A DNA stretch of 6,940 nucleotides from Chrysiogenia bacterium (GCA_020434085.1 JAGRBM010000430.1:1-6940); one strand, 5' to 3'; counted from the first letter of the stretch, positions 1 through 5,914 are shown. Notes: generated by a model not told the origin, from the sequence alone. Made by a program: numbers and translations.

Positions 1-19
1 GGATGGACGAAGATCCCAG

Positions 20-1663
20 CTAGATCTCGCGCGGATTGGTGTGCTCGCCTTCTTTACCGGCCCAGAACTCCATCGCGAAAAAGAACGCCGCGCAGAGCCA
101 GTATCCCACGGCCCAGCGCCAGCCGCTGGCAAAACCGATGTCGTAGAGCGCGCCCGCCGGCGTGAGCGTTCCCGCGTGGGTGAAGCCGAAGAAGGCAAAG
201 CCCCCGCCGGCCAGGGCCCAGTACATGGCCTGCCGAAACTTGCGGTCGATGAGGTGCGCGCTGATGGCGCTCCAGACCATGCACGTGATCATGAATCCCT
301 GGCTGATGGCGACGAGGCCTTTGAGGTGCAGGCCATTGGCGGCGAAGGCGCCCTCGTTTTCGAGCACGCGACCGGCCAGCGCGAAATCGCCCTCGGCAAA
401 GCCCGCGGCCCCCAGCGTCTGGCTCAGCACCAGCAGCCCCCATCCGGCAATCGCCGGGAAGAGCCCCACCGCCACGGCGGCCGCGTGGTTGCGGTCAGTC
501 GCCTGGAAGGCCTGTGCGGTGATGATGATGCCGATCCACAGCACGATGGCCATGCCCGCCTGCATTGGGACCAGCGAGTTGATGAAGTAGGTGAGCCCGA
601 AGAGCGCCACGACGGTGAAGAACACGCCGTTTAGAATCGAGTAACCCGAGCGCGCGCCGAGCCCCTTCCAGCCGGGGTGGCCGATATAGATTGTTGTAGG
701 AAAGCAGGAACCGAAGGCCGCCGCCGCCACCGAGCCCACGCCGTTGACCACCATCGACGGCATGGTGGGGTAGCTGTCGCCTGCGGCCTCTGCCGACTCG
801 ATATTCTGGAGCGAGCCCAGAATGTTGAAGAGCCCCATGGGCAGCATCACGGGCACCAGATACTGGTAGGCCAGCGGATTGGTCATGCCCGCGATCAGAT
901 CGCCGATCACCGGGACCGGGAAGTAGAAGCCCACGGTCTCCGCCGCGCTGGAGACGCCCGCGCCGCTTACGAGCGCGTCCTCTGCGCCGGCGGCGAAGAG
1001 CAGCCACGCCGCAATGGTTCCCAGCCCCACGGCGTAGGCGCCGCCGGGAATGCGAAACGGCATCTTCGTGTGCGAGAAATAGGTCGTCAGGATCACGCCG
1101 AGCGGGAGCAGCGCCACCAGCGGTGACTCGAAAGTCTGCACCGCGAAGTCGATGCTGATGAAACTGATCGCAATTCCCGCAAGCGTGGACAGCAGCGCCG
1201 CGCGCGGGGTGTTCCTGCGAATCCAGTCGGCAATGAACGAACCCGCTGTCTCAAAGAGTCCCGATACCAAACATGCGGCCAGCCCCACCTGCCAGGCCAG
1301 ACGCGCGGCCTCTTCGGGGCTCGCGCCGCTGCTCTGCGCGTGGATCTTCACCGGCAGCATGACGAGGAAGACGTAGGCGAAGAGCGAGACCGTGTTGATG
1401 CCGTAGGGAAGCGCCGTGACATCGGTGCGCCCGGTGCGGGCCGAGAGCTGCTGGGCCTGCCAGGCATAGAAGACGTTGCCGATGAGCACGGAGACCGCGG
1501 CGCCGGGCAGCACCGAGCCGAGCACCAGGTCCACGGGGAACCCGAGCACCGCGGTGCAGAGCCCGAGGATGAGCAGAAACTGGATGAGGTTGTCGATTGC
1601 CAGCCCGAAAAATCCGTCGAGGTCGCCCGCGACGAACCAGGGCTGGGGCTTGGCGGCATCCAT
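20..1663 (-). CDS. NCS2-like (xanthine/uracil permease superfamily) membrane transporter, substrate unknown
   Basis: A polytopic inner-membrane protein, very hydrophobic, with roughly 12-14 membrane segments by eye. It looks like a nucleobase/ascorbate-type (NCS2) permease from an uncharacterised subgroup. Visible landmarks are RTGRTDVTALPYGINT (residues 76-91), NIESAEAAGDSY (287-298) and PTTIYIGHPGWKGLGARSGY (322-341). The EAAGDSY part resembles the ESxGDYY substrate-site motif of NCS2 carriers, so E292 may be the functional glutamate. I chose the ATG at 1663, giving 547 residues. It overlaps the TGA of the upstream hydrolase as TGATG, and an AAGGAG lies upstream. An ATG at 1690 would add nine residues but has no ribosome binding site and lies inside the hydrolase gene. 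It is second in a two-gene operon and is probably translationally coupled. The family call is fairly safe. The substrate (purine, pyrimidine or other) cannot be read from sequence. Confidence 0.87.
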   Translation of the reverse strand: MDAAKPQPWFVAGDLDGFFGLAIDNLIQFLLILGLCTAVLGFPVDLVLGSVLPGAAVSVLIGNVFYAWQAQQLSARTGRTDVTALPYGINTVSLFAYVFLVMLPVKIHAQSSGASPEEAARLAWQVGLAACLVSGLFETAGSFIADWIRRNTPRAALLSTLAGIAISFISIDFAVQTFESPLVALLPLGVILTTYFSHTKMPFRIPGGAYAVGLGTIAAWLLFAAGAEDALVSGAGVSSAAETVGFYFPVPVIGDLIAGMTNPLAYQYLVPVMLPMGLFNILGSLQNIESAEAAGDSYPTMPSMVVNGVGSVAAAAFGSCFPTTIYIGHPGWKGLGARSGYSILNGVFFTVVALFGLTYFINSLVPMQAGMAIVLWIGIIITAQAFQATDRNHAAAVAVGLFPAIAGWGLLVLSQTLGAAGFAEGDFALAGRVLENEGAFAANGLHLKGLVAISQGFMITCMVWSAISAHLIDRKFRQAMYWALAGGGFAFFGFTHAGTLTPAGALYDIGFASGWRWAVGYWLCAAFFFAMEFWAGKEGEHTNPREI

Positions 1664-2553
1664 CAGGCGGGCGAGTGCTCCTTGATCCATTCGATCAGGA
1701 ACTTGTTCACCTCGGCGGGCTTTTCCTGCTGGACGAAGTGTCCGCCGCCGGAGATCCGCACGACCTGAAGGCCGGCGGGAAAATCGTCCTCAAGCATGAC
1801 CAGGTCGTAGAGCACCGTGTCCATGCACCCGTCGGTCGCGCCGGTAATCGCCAGCGTGGGGACCTGAATTTTTGCCGACGTGAGCTTGCGCGTCTCTCGC
1901 GCCGCCGGAGAAACGGCGTCGAAGAAGGCGCGGTAGTAACCAAGCGCCGCGCGCTTCACGCCCTCGGCACGGAAGGTGTCCTTGAGCGCTTCCATTTCGC
2001 CTTTGGGATAGTCCCAGCCGGGCGACCAGTCGCGCCAGAGTTTTTCGATGAAGGCAAAGTCGTTGAACTCCACGATGTAGTCGGAGATCAGCCGGAGCTG
2101 GAAAAAGAGCATGTACCAGGAATTGAGCACCTGGCCGGGGTCCTTGCGCAGGCCCTGGGGCATGCGCCGCAGGTGCGGCACCGCGATGGTCGAGAGCGAG
2201 TGGAAGCGATCGGGTGCCAGCGCAGCGGTGGCATAGCCAATGATCGCGCCCCAGTCGTGGCCGACCAGGTGACACTTCTCGACTCCCATGTGATCGAGCC
2301 AGCCCACCACATCCTCTGCCATGCGCACGACGTGATAGTCGCCGTCCCTTGGCTGGCTCGAGGGCTCGTACCCGCGCAGCATAGGGGCCACCGCGCGGTA
2401 GCCCGCCTCGGCAAGGGCCGGCAGTTGGTGCCGCCAACTGCGGTTGTGATCGGGAAAACCGTGCAGACACAGGACGAGCTCGCCCTCGCCCTGCTCGAGC
2501 GCGCTGAAACTCAGGCCGTTTGCCTTGAGCGTTGCCTGGGAAAATTCACTCAT
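1663..2553 (-). CDS. Alpha/beta hydrolase, epoxide hydrolase type
   Basis: A soluble cytoplasmic alpha/beta-hydrolase of 296 residues, the usual size for bacterial epoxide hydrolases. The oxyanion-hole motif HGFP is at residues 31-34. The nucleophile elbow GHDWGA puts the catalytic Asp at 100. The likely acid is D241 in GATDG and the base is H272 in GGGHFVQQEKP. In the lid region, Y147 (SWYMLFFQ) and Y207 (GYYRA) are good candidates for the two tyrosines that open the epoxide ring. An Asp nucleophile with two lid tyrosines favours epoxide hydrolase over esterase or haloalkane dehalogenase. The start is taken as the ATG at 2553 (MSEFSQ), preceded by a weak AGGCGG. The frame stays open to 2649, but those 32 extra residues are Arg/Cys/Gly-rich and match nothing in the fold. 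It is the first gene of the operon with the permease. The substrate is unknown. Confidence 0.88.
   Translation of the reverse strand: MSEFSQATLKANGLSFSALEQGEGELVLCLHGFPDHNRSWRHQLPALAEAGYRAVAPMLRGYEPSSQPRDGDYHVVRMAEDVVGWLDHMGVEKCHLVGHDWGAIIGYATAALAPDRFHSLSTIAVPHLRRMPQGLRKDPGQVLNSWYMLFFQLRLISDYIVEFNDFAFIEKLWRDWSPGWDYPKGEMEALKDTFRAEGVKRAALGYYRAFFDAVSPAARETRKLTSAKIQVPTLAITGATDGCMDTVLYDLVMLEDDFPAGLQVVRISGGGHFVQQEKPAEVNKFLIEWIKEHSPA
1678..1683 (-). promoter_or_regulatory. Shine-Dalgarno-like AAGGAG for the permease, inside the hydrolase 3' end
   Basis: Read on the minus strand, AAGGAG lies within the last codons of the hydrolase (Ile-Lys-Glu-His). It is 14 nt from the ATG at 1663, which is longer than ideal. 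It decides the permease start because the upstream in-frame ATG at 1690 has no comparable site. The TGATG overlap suggests that terminating ribosomes may also re-initiate. Confidence 0.5.
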
Positions 2554-2711
2554 GCCCGCCTGTCCCCCGCTGGTGTCGATACCGTGGATGTGTCTGCTTG
2601 ATCTAGCACACGCGCCCGAGAACCGGCCACCGCACCGGCGGCATCCCATAGATTGCAGCGACCCTGAAGAAACTGTAATCTGGGCGCAGCCGGGAAGAAA
2701 ACGGGAAACAC
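2554..2711. promoter_or_regulatory. Divergent intergenic region between the hydrolase and DsbA-like operons
   Basis: This 158-bp spacer must hold promoters for both operons, as they point away from each other. No strong consensus promoter is visible. The best plus-strand candidate is TTGCAG (2653-2658), a 17-nt spacer, then TAATCT (2676-2681), matching 3 of 6 bases in each box. An imperfect dyad at 2626-2642 (GCC-A-CCG, loop CAC, CGG-C-GGC) could be an operator or chance in GC-rich DNA. The existence of regulatory sequence here is inferred from gene arrangement. Confidence 0.35.
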
Positions 2712-3398
2712 ATGAGTCTCAGGGACAATCTGGTTCGCGGCACGGGACCGCGGGTCCTCATCCGCGCCTGGCATCAGCAGGAAACCCTCGCAAAGGGCGC
2801 CGCCCGGGCCCAGCGCCTCATCGGCGGCCGCGCGAGCATCGAATTCTTTTTCGCCTTCGACTCCCCCTACAGCGCCGTCTCGCTCGCGCCGCTCCTCGAG
2901 ATCGCGGGCAGGCATCGCGGCGAGCTGCAGGCCTTCGCCGTCGGACGACACGGCATCCAGGGCGATCCCGATGCCCGGATGCGAAAGGCCTACGAGATCC
3001 TCGACGCTGGCCGCCTGCTGCGCCGTCAGGGGAAAAGCCTCACCCGGACAAAGCCTCTGCCCACTTCCGAGGTCCGCGAGCTCACCCTGCTGGCCGAGGC
3101 TGCGCGCCGCGCGGGCAAGGGCAATGCCTTCGCCGCCGCGGCGCTCGACAAACTCTGGTGCGAGGATGCCGACAAAGCGCCGCAACTCGCCGACTACGAG
3201 GCGCTCTACAGCGAAGTCGTTGGCAAGTCACCCGGCAACGCGCCGGGCAAGCTCGCCTCCGCAATCGTCGACAACGAGAAACGACTCGAACGCAAGGGTC
3301 ACTGGGAAGTGCCCACCGCGCTGGTGGGCGGGCAGTGGTTCTTTGCCCACGAGCGCATCGAGCAGATCGACGCATGGCTCGGCGAGCTCGGGTGGTGA
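2712..3398 (+). CDS. DsbA-like / HCCA isomerase-GST kappa family protein with N-terminal extension
   Basis: A 228-residue thioredoxin-fold protein. Residues 1-40 are a basic extension with no signal-peptide character. The fold begins at ASIEFFFAFDSPYS, with SPYS at 51-54 where DsbA has CxxC. This is the Ser-Pro-Tyr arrangement of 2-hydroxychromene-2-carboxylate isomerases and kappa-class GSTs, so disulfide exchange is unlikely. The cis-proline motif VPT is at 200-202, followed by FFAHERIE where the next gene has FWGQDRIE, so the family signature has decayed here. An all-alpha insert lies between. The ATG at 2712 is the only sensible start, and GGGAA just before it is a weak ribosome binding site. 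It sits 4 bp upstream of a paralogue and is probably co-transcribed with it. A glutathione-dependent isomerase or transferase is a reasonable guess. The substrate is unknown. Confidence 0.82.
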   Translation: MSLRDNLVRGTGPRVLIRAWHQQETLAKGAARAQRLIGGRASIEFFFAFDSPYSAVSLAPLLEIAGRHRGELQAFAVGRHGIQGDPDARMRKAYEILDAGRLLRRQGKSLTRTKPLPTSEVRELTLLAEAARRAGKGNAFAAAALDKLWCEDADKAPQLADYEALYSEVVGKSPGNAPGKLASAIVDNEKRLERKGHWEVPTALVGGQWFFAHERIEQIDAWLGELGW

Positions 3399-3402
3399 GG
3401 CC

Positions 3403-3999
3403 ATGAGCGAGAAACCACAAGTCGAGTTCTTCTTTTCCTTCCGCAGCCCCTATTCGTATCTGGCCGGCGAGCGCGCCTTTGCGCTGGCCGACAAGTGGGA
3501 CATCGCGCTGATCTACCAGGGCGTGCGTCCCATGGTGACGCGAGGCGTGCCGCTGCCCAATTCAAAAAAGTTCTACATCCTGCGCGACGCCGAGCGCGAG
3601 GCGCGGCGCCTGGGCATCCCCTTCGGCAACATGCACGACCCGCTTGGAGAGGGCGCGCTGCGCTGCCTGCGCGTGGGCGAGCTGGCCAAGGATTTGGGGC
3701 GCGAGCGCGCCTTCGTCACGCGCACCGCGCGGGCCATCTGGTCCGAGGCCGCCGACGTCACCCGCGACGAAGTGCTCCGCCCGCTCTGCGAGGGCGCGGG
3801 CCTCGCCTGGGATGAGTGCCGCGAAGCACTAAAGAGCGAAGCGCTCCTCCAGCGCTGCGAGCAGAACGTCGAACGCCTTCGCGCCTACGGCCAGTGGGGC
3901 GTCCCCACCTTTGTGTTCAGGGGCGAGCCCTTCTGGGGGCAGGACCGCATCGAAGACCTTGAACGTGTCCTCGAAGACGCCGGCGTGGCGCGAAAGTAA
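3403..3999 (+). CDS. 2-hydroxychromene-2-carboxylate isomerase-like protein (DsbA family)
   Basis: A 198-residue cytoplasmic protein of about the normal length for HCCA isomerases such as NahD of naphthalene degradation. The N-terminal strand runs VEFFFSFRSPYSYLAG, with S15 or S18 in the position of the catalytic serine region. The C-terminal cis-proline signature is intact: WGVPTFVFRGEPFWGQDRIE (165-184). In known members this surrounds the glutathione site. The start is the ATG at 3403, four bases after the TGA of the upstream paralogue, with GTGAGG overlapping that stop as a short-spaced ribosome binding site. The frame remains open far upstream, but only as a shadow inside the first gene. 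Its stop lies 3 bp from that of the opposing regulator. No other naphthalene-pathway gene is visible, so the family call is firmer than the reaction. Confidence 0.87.
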   Translation: MSEKPQVEFFFSFRSPYSYLAGERAFALADKWDIALIYQGVRPMVTRGVPLPNSKKFYILRDAEREARRLGIPFGNMHDPLGEGALRCLRVGELAKDLGRERAFVTRTARAIWSEAADVTRDEVLRPLCEGAGLAWDECREALKSEALLQRCEQNVERLRAYGQWGVPTFVFRGEPFWGQDRIEDLERVLEDAGVARK

Positions 4000-4002
4000 T
4001 CC

Positions 4003-5031
4003 CTACTCGGCATGTTCATCCCTCGCAGCGTAGCCGCCGCGCCCGGCACCGTTGTCACTCGAGCGGATCTCTTCGAGTTTTCGAATCAGCGTCGAGCGCG
4101 CAATCCCCAGGGTGCGCGCCGCGCGGGTCTTGTTGCCGTCGCTGATGGCGAGCACCCGCAGGATGTGTTCGTTTTCCGCCTCGGCCAGCGTGAGCGGCCG
4201 GGCATCTTCGTTGCTGATTGAGTCCATTCCCATCTCCTCGTCGGACCCGTAGCGGGCCGGTTCTTCCTCGATTTGCTCGACGCCCTCGCGGCGAAGCGAG
4301 CCGAGCGCTGCTGGCGCAATGACGCCGGGACCGTGTTCGAGCAGGGCTTCCTCGACGTGCATGCGCAGCTCGCGGATGTTTCCCGGAAGCGGCACTTCCG
4401 AGAGGAGCTGCAGTGACTCGGGCGAGAGGCTGGCCACAAATCCAAGGCGCCGCGCCTGCGCCGCGCAGAAATGCGCAGCCAGCGCAGCAACATCCGTGCT
4501 GCGCTGGCGAAGCGGTGGGACCTGGATGCTGGTGCCACTCAGGCGAAGGAAGAGATCCCTGCGAAACTGGCCGTGCACGACGCGGCGCTCGATGGCTGGC
4601 CCAACGGTCGCGAGCACCCGTACCTCGCTCTGCTCCTGGCGCATCCCGCCGGCCCGCCGGTAAGTGCCGGTTTCGAGAAAACGCAGCAGCGCGCTCTGCA
4701 CGTGCAGCGGCAGAAACTCGGCGTGGCAGAGAATGAGCGTTCCGCCGTGGAGTGCCGAGAGCACGCCCTCGACGGACTGCCCCTGCATCGTGCCGCCGAA
4801 GATTTCGGCGCGGGCGTCGCGATCGGGGATCTCGTCGGCGTTGAGGCTCAGCACCGGCGCATCGGCCCAGGGCGAGCCCGTAATCAGAGCGCGTGCCAGC
4901 GTGCGCTTGCCCGTACCGGGCTCGCCCTGAAAGAGCACGCTGCTCTCGCTGCCTCGCAGCCGCGCCATCCGCTCGCCGATCTGCTGCAGGGCCACCGACG
5001 GCAATTCAATGATCTCTTTTCCCTCACTCAT
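4003..5031 (-). CDS. Degenerate sigma-54-activator-like AAA+ regulator with Fis-type HTH
   Basis: A 342-residue DNA-binding regulator with the PspF-like layout: an AAA+ domain (about 10-245), an acidic linker (about 252-277) and a C-terminal Fis-family helix-turn-helix (280-322, NKTRAARTLGIARSTLIRKL). It has no receiver or sensory domain. Walker A is present (GEPGTGKR, 36-43), and so are FRRDLFLRL (156-164) and PGNIREL (216-222). Two hallmarks are missing. The GAFTGA loop that contacts sigma-54 is replaced by a segment about five residues shorter (GTMQGQ, 80-85). Walker B, normally GGTLFLDE, reads GGTLILCH (96-103). The sensor I Asn/His is also absent (VRVLATVG). It may bind ATP but is unlikely to remodel sigma-54 holoenzyme. 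Acting as a repressor or through sigma-70, as TyrR does, is an inference. The start is the ATG at 5031 with a good GGGAGG; an upstream in-frame GTG at 5058 has none. It is divergent from the DCC gene. Confidence 0.88.
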   Translation of the reverse strand: MSEGKEIIELPSVALQQIGERMARLRGSESSVLFQGEPGTGKRTLARALITGSPWADAPVLSLNADEIPDRDARAEIFGGTMQGQSVEGVLSALHGGTLILCHAEFLPLHVQSALLRFLETGTYRRAGGMRQEQSEVRVLATVGPAIERRVVHGQFRRDLFLRLSGTSIQVPPLRQRSTDVAALAAHFCAAQARRLGFVASLSPESLQLLSEVPLPGNIRELRMHVEEALLEHGPGVIAPAALGSLRREGVEQIEEEPARYGSDEEMGMDSISNEDARPLTLAEAENEHILRVLAISDGNKTRAARTLGIARSTLIRKLEEIRSSDNGAGRGGYAARDEHAE

Positions 5032-5040
5032 CGTTTCGAA

Positions 5041-5046
5041 CCTCCC
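5041..5046 (-). promoter_or_regulatory. Shine-Dalgarno GGGAGG fixing the regulator start
   Basis: On the minus strand GGGAGG stands 9 nt before the ATG at 5031. It lies between that ATG and the upstream in-frame GTG at 5058. It therefore supports the shorter 342-residue protein. Confidence 0.75.
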
Positions 5047-5076
5047 ATGTTGCGTCACGGGAATCGTGCAGGCGGC

Positions 5077-5106
5077 CCGAAATCGGACGGCCGGTCCGAG
5101 ATTCGG
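5077..5106. repeat. Imperfect inverted repeat upstream of the regulator
   Basis: The left arm CCGAAATCGGAC and the right arm GTCCGAGATTCGG pair as a 6-bp inner stem and a 5-bp outer stem. They are separated by a small internal loop (A against two bases) and closed by a GGCCG loop. The element lies about 45-75 bp upstream of the regulator start. It could be an operator, perhaps autoregulatory, or a structured leader. The CCCGAAATC at 5076-5084 also recurs inverted as GATTTCGGG at 5185-5193. Confidence 0.5.
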
Positions 5107-5129
5107 CCGGCTTTGCGTCCGGAATCGCT

Positions 5130-5156
5130 CCGGGCGACCGGCTGCCGGTCACCCGG
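5130..5156. repeat. Strong dyad (11 bp, one mismatch) in the divergent spacer
   Basis: CCGGG, a C/A mismatch, then GACCGG-CTG-CCGGTC, closed by CCCGG. This gives a near-perfect 27-bp dyad centred at 5143. It sits about 110 bp upstream of the regulator start and 230 bp upstream of the DCC gene. GGTCACC at its right side recurs at 5192-5198. There is no T-tract, so it is not an intrinsic terminator. An operator or DNA/RNA structural role is possible. Confidence 0.5.
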
Positions 5157-5272
5157 CATCGGTCGTCTGGAGCAGCTTCTGTGCGATTTCGGGTCACCTG
5201 CGCGCCTTCCCGTGAGACTGCTGTGAATCTCTCGGGGGTCTAAGAGAGCAAGCGGCGGGCCGACCCGGGACA

Positions 5273-5287
5273 GTTTTGCGGCAAAAC
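5273..5287. repeat. Perfect 15-bp palindrome GTTTTGCGGCAAAAC, candidate operator
   Basis: Two 7-bp arms, GTTTTGC and GCAAAAC, flank a single central G. Its A/T-rich arms stand out in this GC-rich spacer, and its size and symmetry fit a dimeric transcription-factor site. It lies about 90 bp before the DCC start and 240 bp before the regulator start, so either promoter could be controlled. Which protein binds is unknown; the neighbouring Fis-type regulator is the obvious candidate. Confidence 0.45.
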
Positions 5288-5304
5288 CCGAAGGCCAGCC
5301 GGGC

Positions 5305-5333
5305 GTGCCAAGCAGGGTTCAGATGGATAGAGT
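5305..5333 (+). promoter_or_regulatory. Weak sigma-70-like promoter candidate for the DCC gene
   Basis: GTGCCA (5305-5310) and TAGAGT (5328-5333) each match 4 of 6 consensus bases with a 17-bp spacer. Initiation near 5340 would leave a leader of about 34 nt. The 5273-5287 palindrome would then be centred near -60, a position typical of an activator. Matches this weak arise by chance, so the confidence is low. Confidence 0.27.
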
Positions 5334-5373
5334 GTTCCCGGTCGGCCCATCCGGGCCGGGCGAAGAGGCTTCG

Positions 5374-5778
5374 ATGAGCGAGCGGATCTACTTTGATGGC
5401 GACTGCGGGCTGTGCCACCGGGCGGTGAAGTTCGTCCTGCGCCACGAGCGCGGGACGCCCGTGTTTCGATTCGCGCCGCTCTTTGGCGAGACCTTTGAGC
5501 GCGAGGTCCCCGCCGAATTTCGCCAGTGCGTGCCCGACAGCATCGTCGTGCAGCTGGGTGACGGCAGGTTGCTGGTCAAGTTTCGCGGCGCCCGCCACAT
5601 CCTGCTGGGCGTGGGCGGCCCCTGGCGGGTTCTGGGCCGGATTCTCTGGATCATCCCGCCGTTTCTGGGCGACCTCGTCTACGATTTCATCGCCCGCATC
5701 CGCCACTACCTGTTCGCACGCCCCGGCGGCGCATGCCCGCTCGTGCCGCCCGAGCAGCAAAAGCGCTTCGATCCCTGA
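5374..5778 (+). CDS. DCC-family (DUF393) thiol-disulfide oxidoreductase-like protein
   Basis: A 134-residue protein of the DCC/DUF393 family (YuxK-like), predicted to have a thioredoxin-like fold and redox-active cysteines. The N-terminal signature YFDGDCGLCHRAVKF gives D10, C11 and C14, the DxxCxxC-type motif for which the family is named. The C-terminal half carries the expected GGPWRVLGRILWIIPPFLGD, then VYDFIARIR and a final RF. A further Cys is at 121. There is no signal peptide, so it is probably cytoplasmic, although the middle hydrophobic stretch could touch the membrane. The ATG at 5374 is preceded 5 nt upstream by AGAGG. An in-frame GTG at 5305 would add 23 residues unlike the family. 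It is divergent from the regulator and followed by a palindromic repeat. The biochemical role of the family is poorly known. Confidence 0.88.
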   Translation: MSERIYFDGDCGLCHRAVKFVLRHERGTPVFRFAPLFGETFEREVPAEFRQCVPDSIVVQLGDGRLLVKFRGARHILLGVGGPWRVLGRILWIIPPFLGDLVYDFIARIRHYLFARPGGACPLVPPEQQKRFDP

Positions 5779-5802
5779 AGTAGATATCCCGATCCTTTTT
5801 GT

Positions 5803-5914
5803 CCTCCCCCGTCGCGGGGGAGGTGGGCGCAGCCCGGAGGGGGTTCGTGGAGAGTTTCTCGTTTTCCCGACAACCCCCTCTGCCTTGCAGGCATCTCCCC
5901 CGCTGCGGGGGAGA
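5803..5914. repeat. Palindromic two-arm intergenic repeat element (REP/BIME- or MITE-like)
   Basis: Two 43-nt arms, 5803-5845 and 5872-5914, are inverted copies of one another with 32 of 43 positions identical, separated by 26 nt. Each arm contains a 9-bp hairpin with a 3-nt loop (5803-5823; 5894-5914). It also contains a smaller hairpin (GGGC-GCA-GCCC at 5825-5835; GCCT-TGC-AGGC at 5882-5892). The innermost GAGGGGGTT (5837-5845) pairs with AACCCCCTC (5872-5880). The central spacer itself has GAGA-GTT-TCTC (5850-5860). There is no coding potential, transposase or obvious target duplication, and no T-tract for intrinsic termination. Repeats of this look are known as dispersed intergenic elements in GC-rich genomes. 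Whether other copies exist cannot be seen from this window. Confidence 0.72.

Larger units (their letters stand above)
5257..5348. repeat. Long-range imperfect inverted repeat upstream of the DCC gene
   Basis: The arms are 5257-5274 (GGGCCGACCCGGGACAGT) and 5331-5348, whose reverse complement reads GGGCCGACCGGGAACACT. They match with one gap and two or so mismatches. The 56-bp interval between the arms contains the 5273-5287 palindrome edge and short AACCC/GGGTT pairs (5285-5289 and 5315-5319). It may be structural or chance in GC-rich DNA. Confidence 0.3.

Noticed and set aside
1597-2601. A long plus-strand open frame opposite the hydrolase
   Set aside because: Its His/Arg/Val-rich product has no family features, and it lies antisense to a gene with a full catalytic triad. 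It is a shadow of high-GC coding DNA.
2653-2681. Sigma-70 promoter TTGCAG-17-TAATCT for the DsbA-like operon
   Set aside because: It matches only 3 of 6 bases in each box, so I mention it within the intergenic entry rather than calling it as a promoter.
2862-2873. A disulfide oxidoreductase (CxxC) role for the DsbA-like proteins
   Set aside because: Both have SPYS at the active-site position and no signal peptide, so periplasmic disulfide chemistry is unsupported.
2971-3402. Upstream extension of the second DsbA-like gene through the first one
   Set aside because: The extra 144 residues are Arg/Ser/Pro-rich out-of-frame translation of the first gene. The family fold begins exactly at the ATG at 3403.
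4471-5226. A 251-codon plus-strand frame opposite the regulator
   Set aside because: It is antisense to conserved AAA+ motifs, has no ribosome binding site or domain, and has shadow-type composition.
5290-5311. A sigma-54-like -24 element on the minus strand (TTGGCACG, 5311-5304) upstream of the regulator
   Set aside because: The -12 TTGC does not follow at the required spacing; the downstream bases read GCTGG. The only nearby TTGC lies too far away and overlaps the palindrome. A half site alone is not support.
5803-5823. The first hairpin of the palindromic element as an intrinsic terminator for the DCC gene
   Set aside because: There is no T-tract after the stem on either strand; the short T run lies before it.
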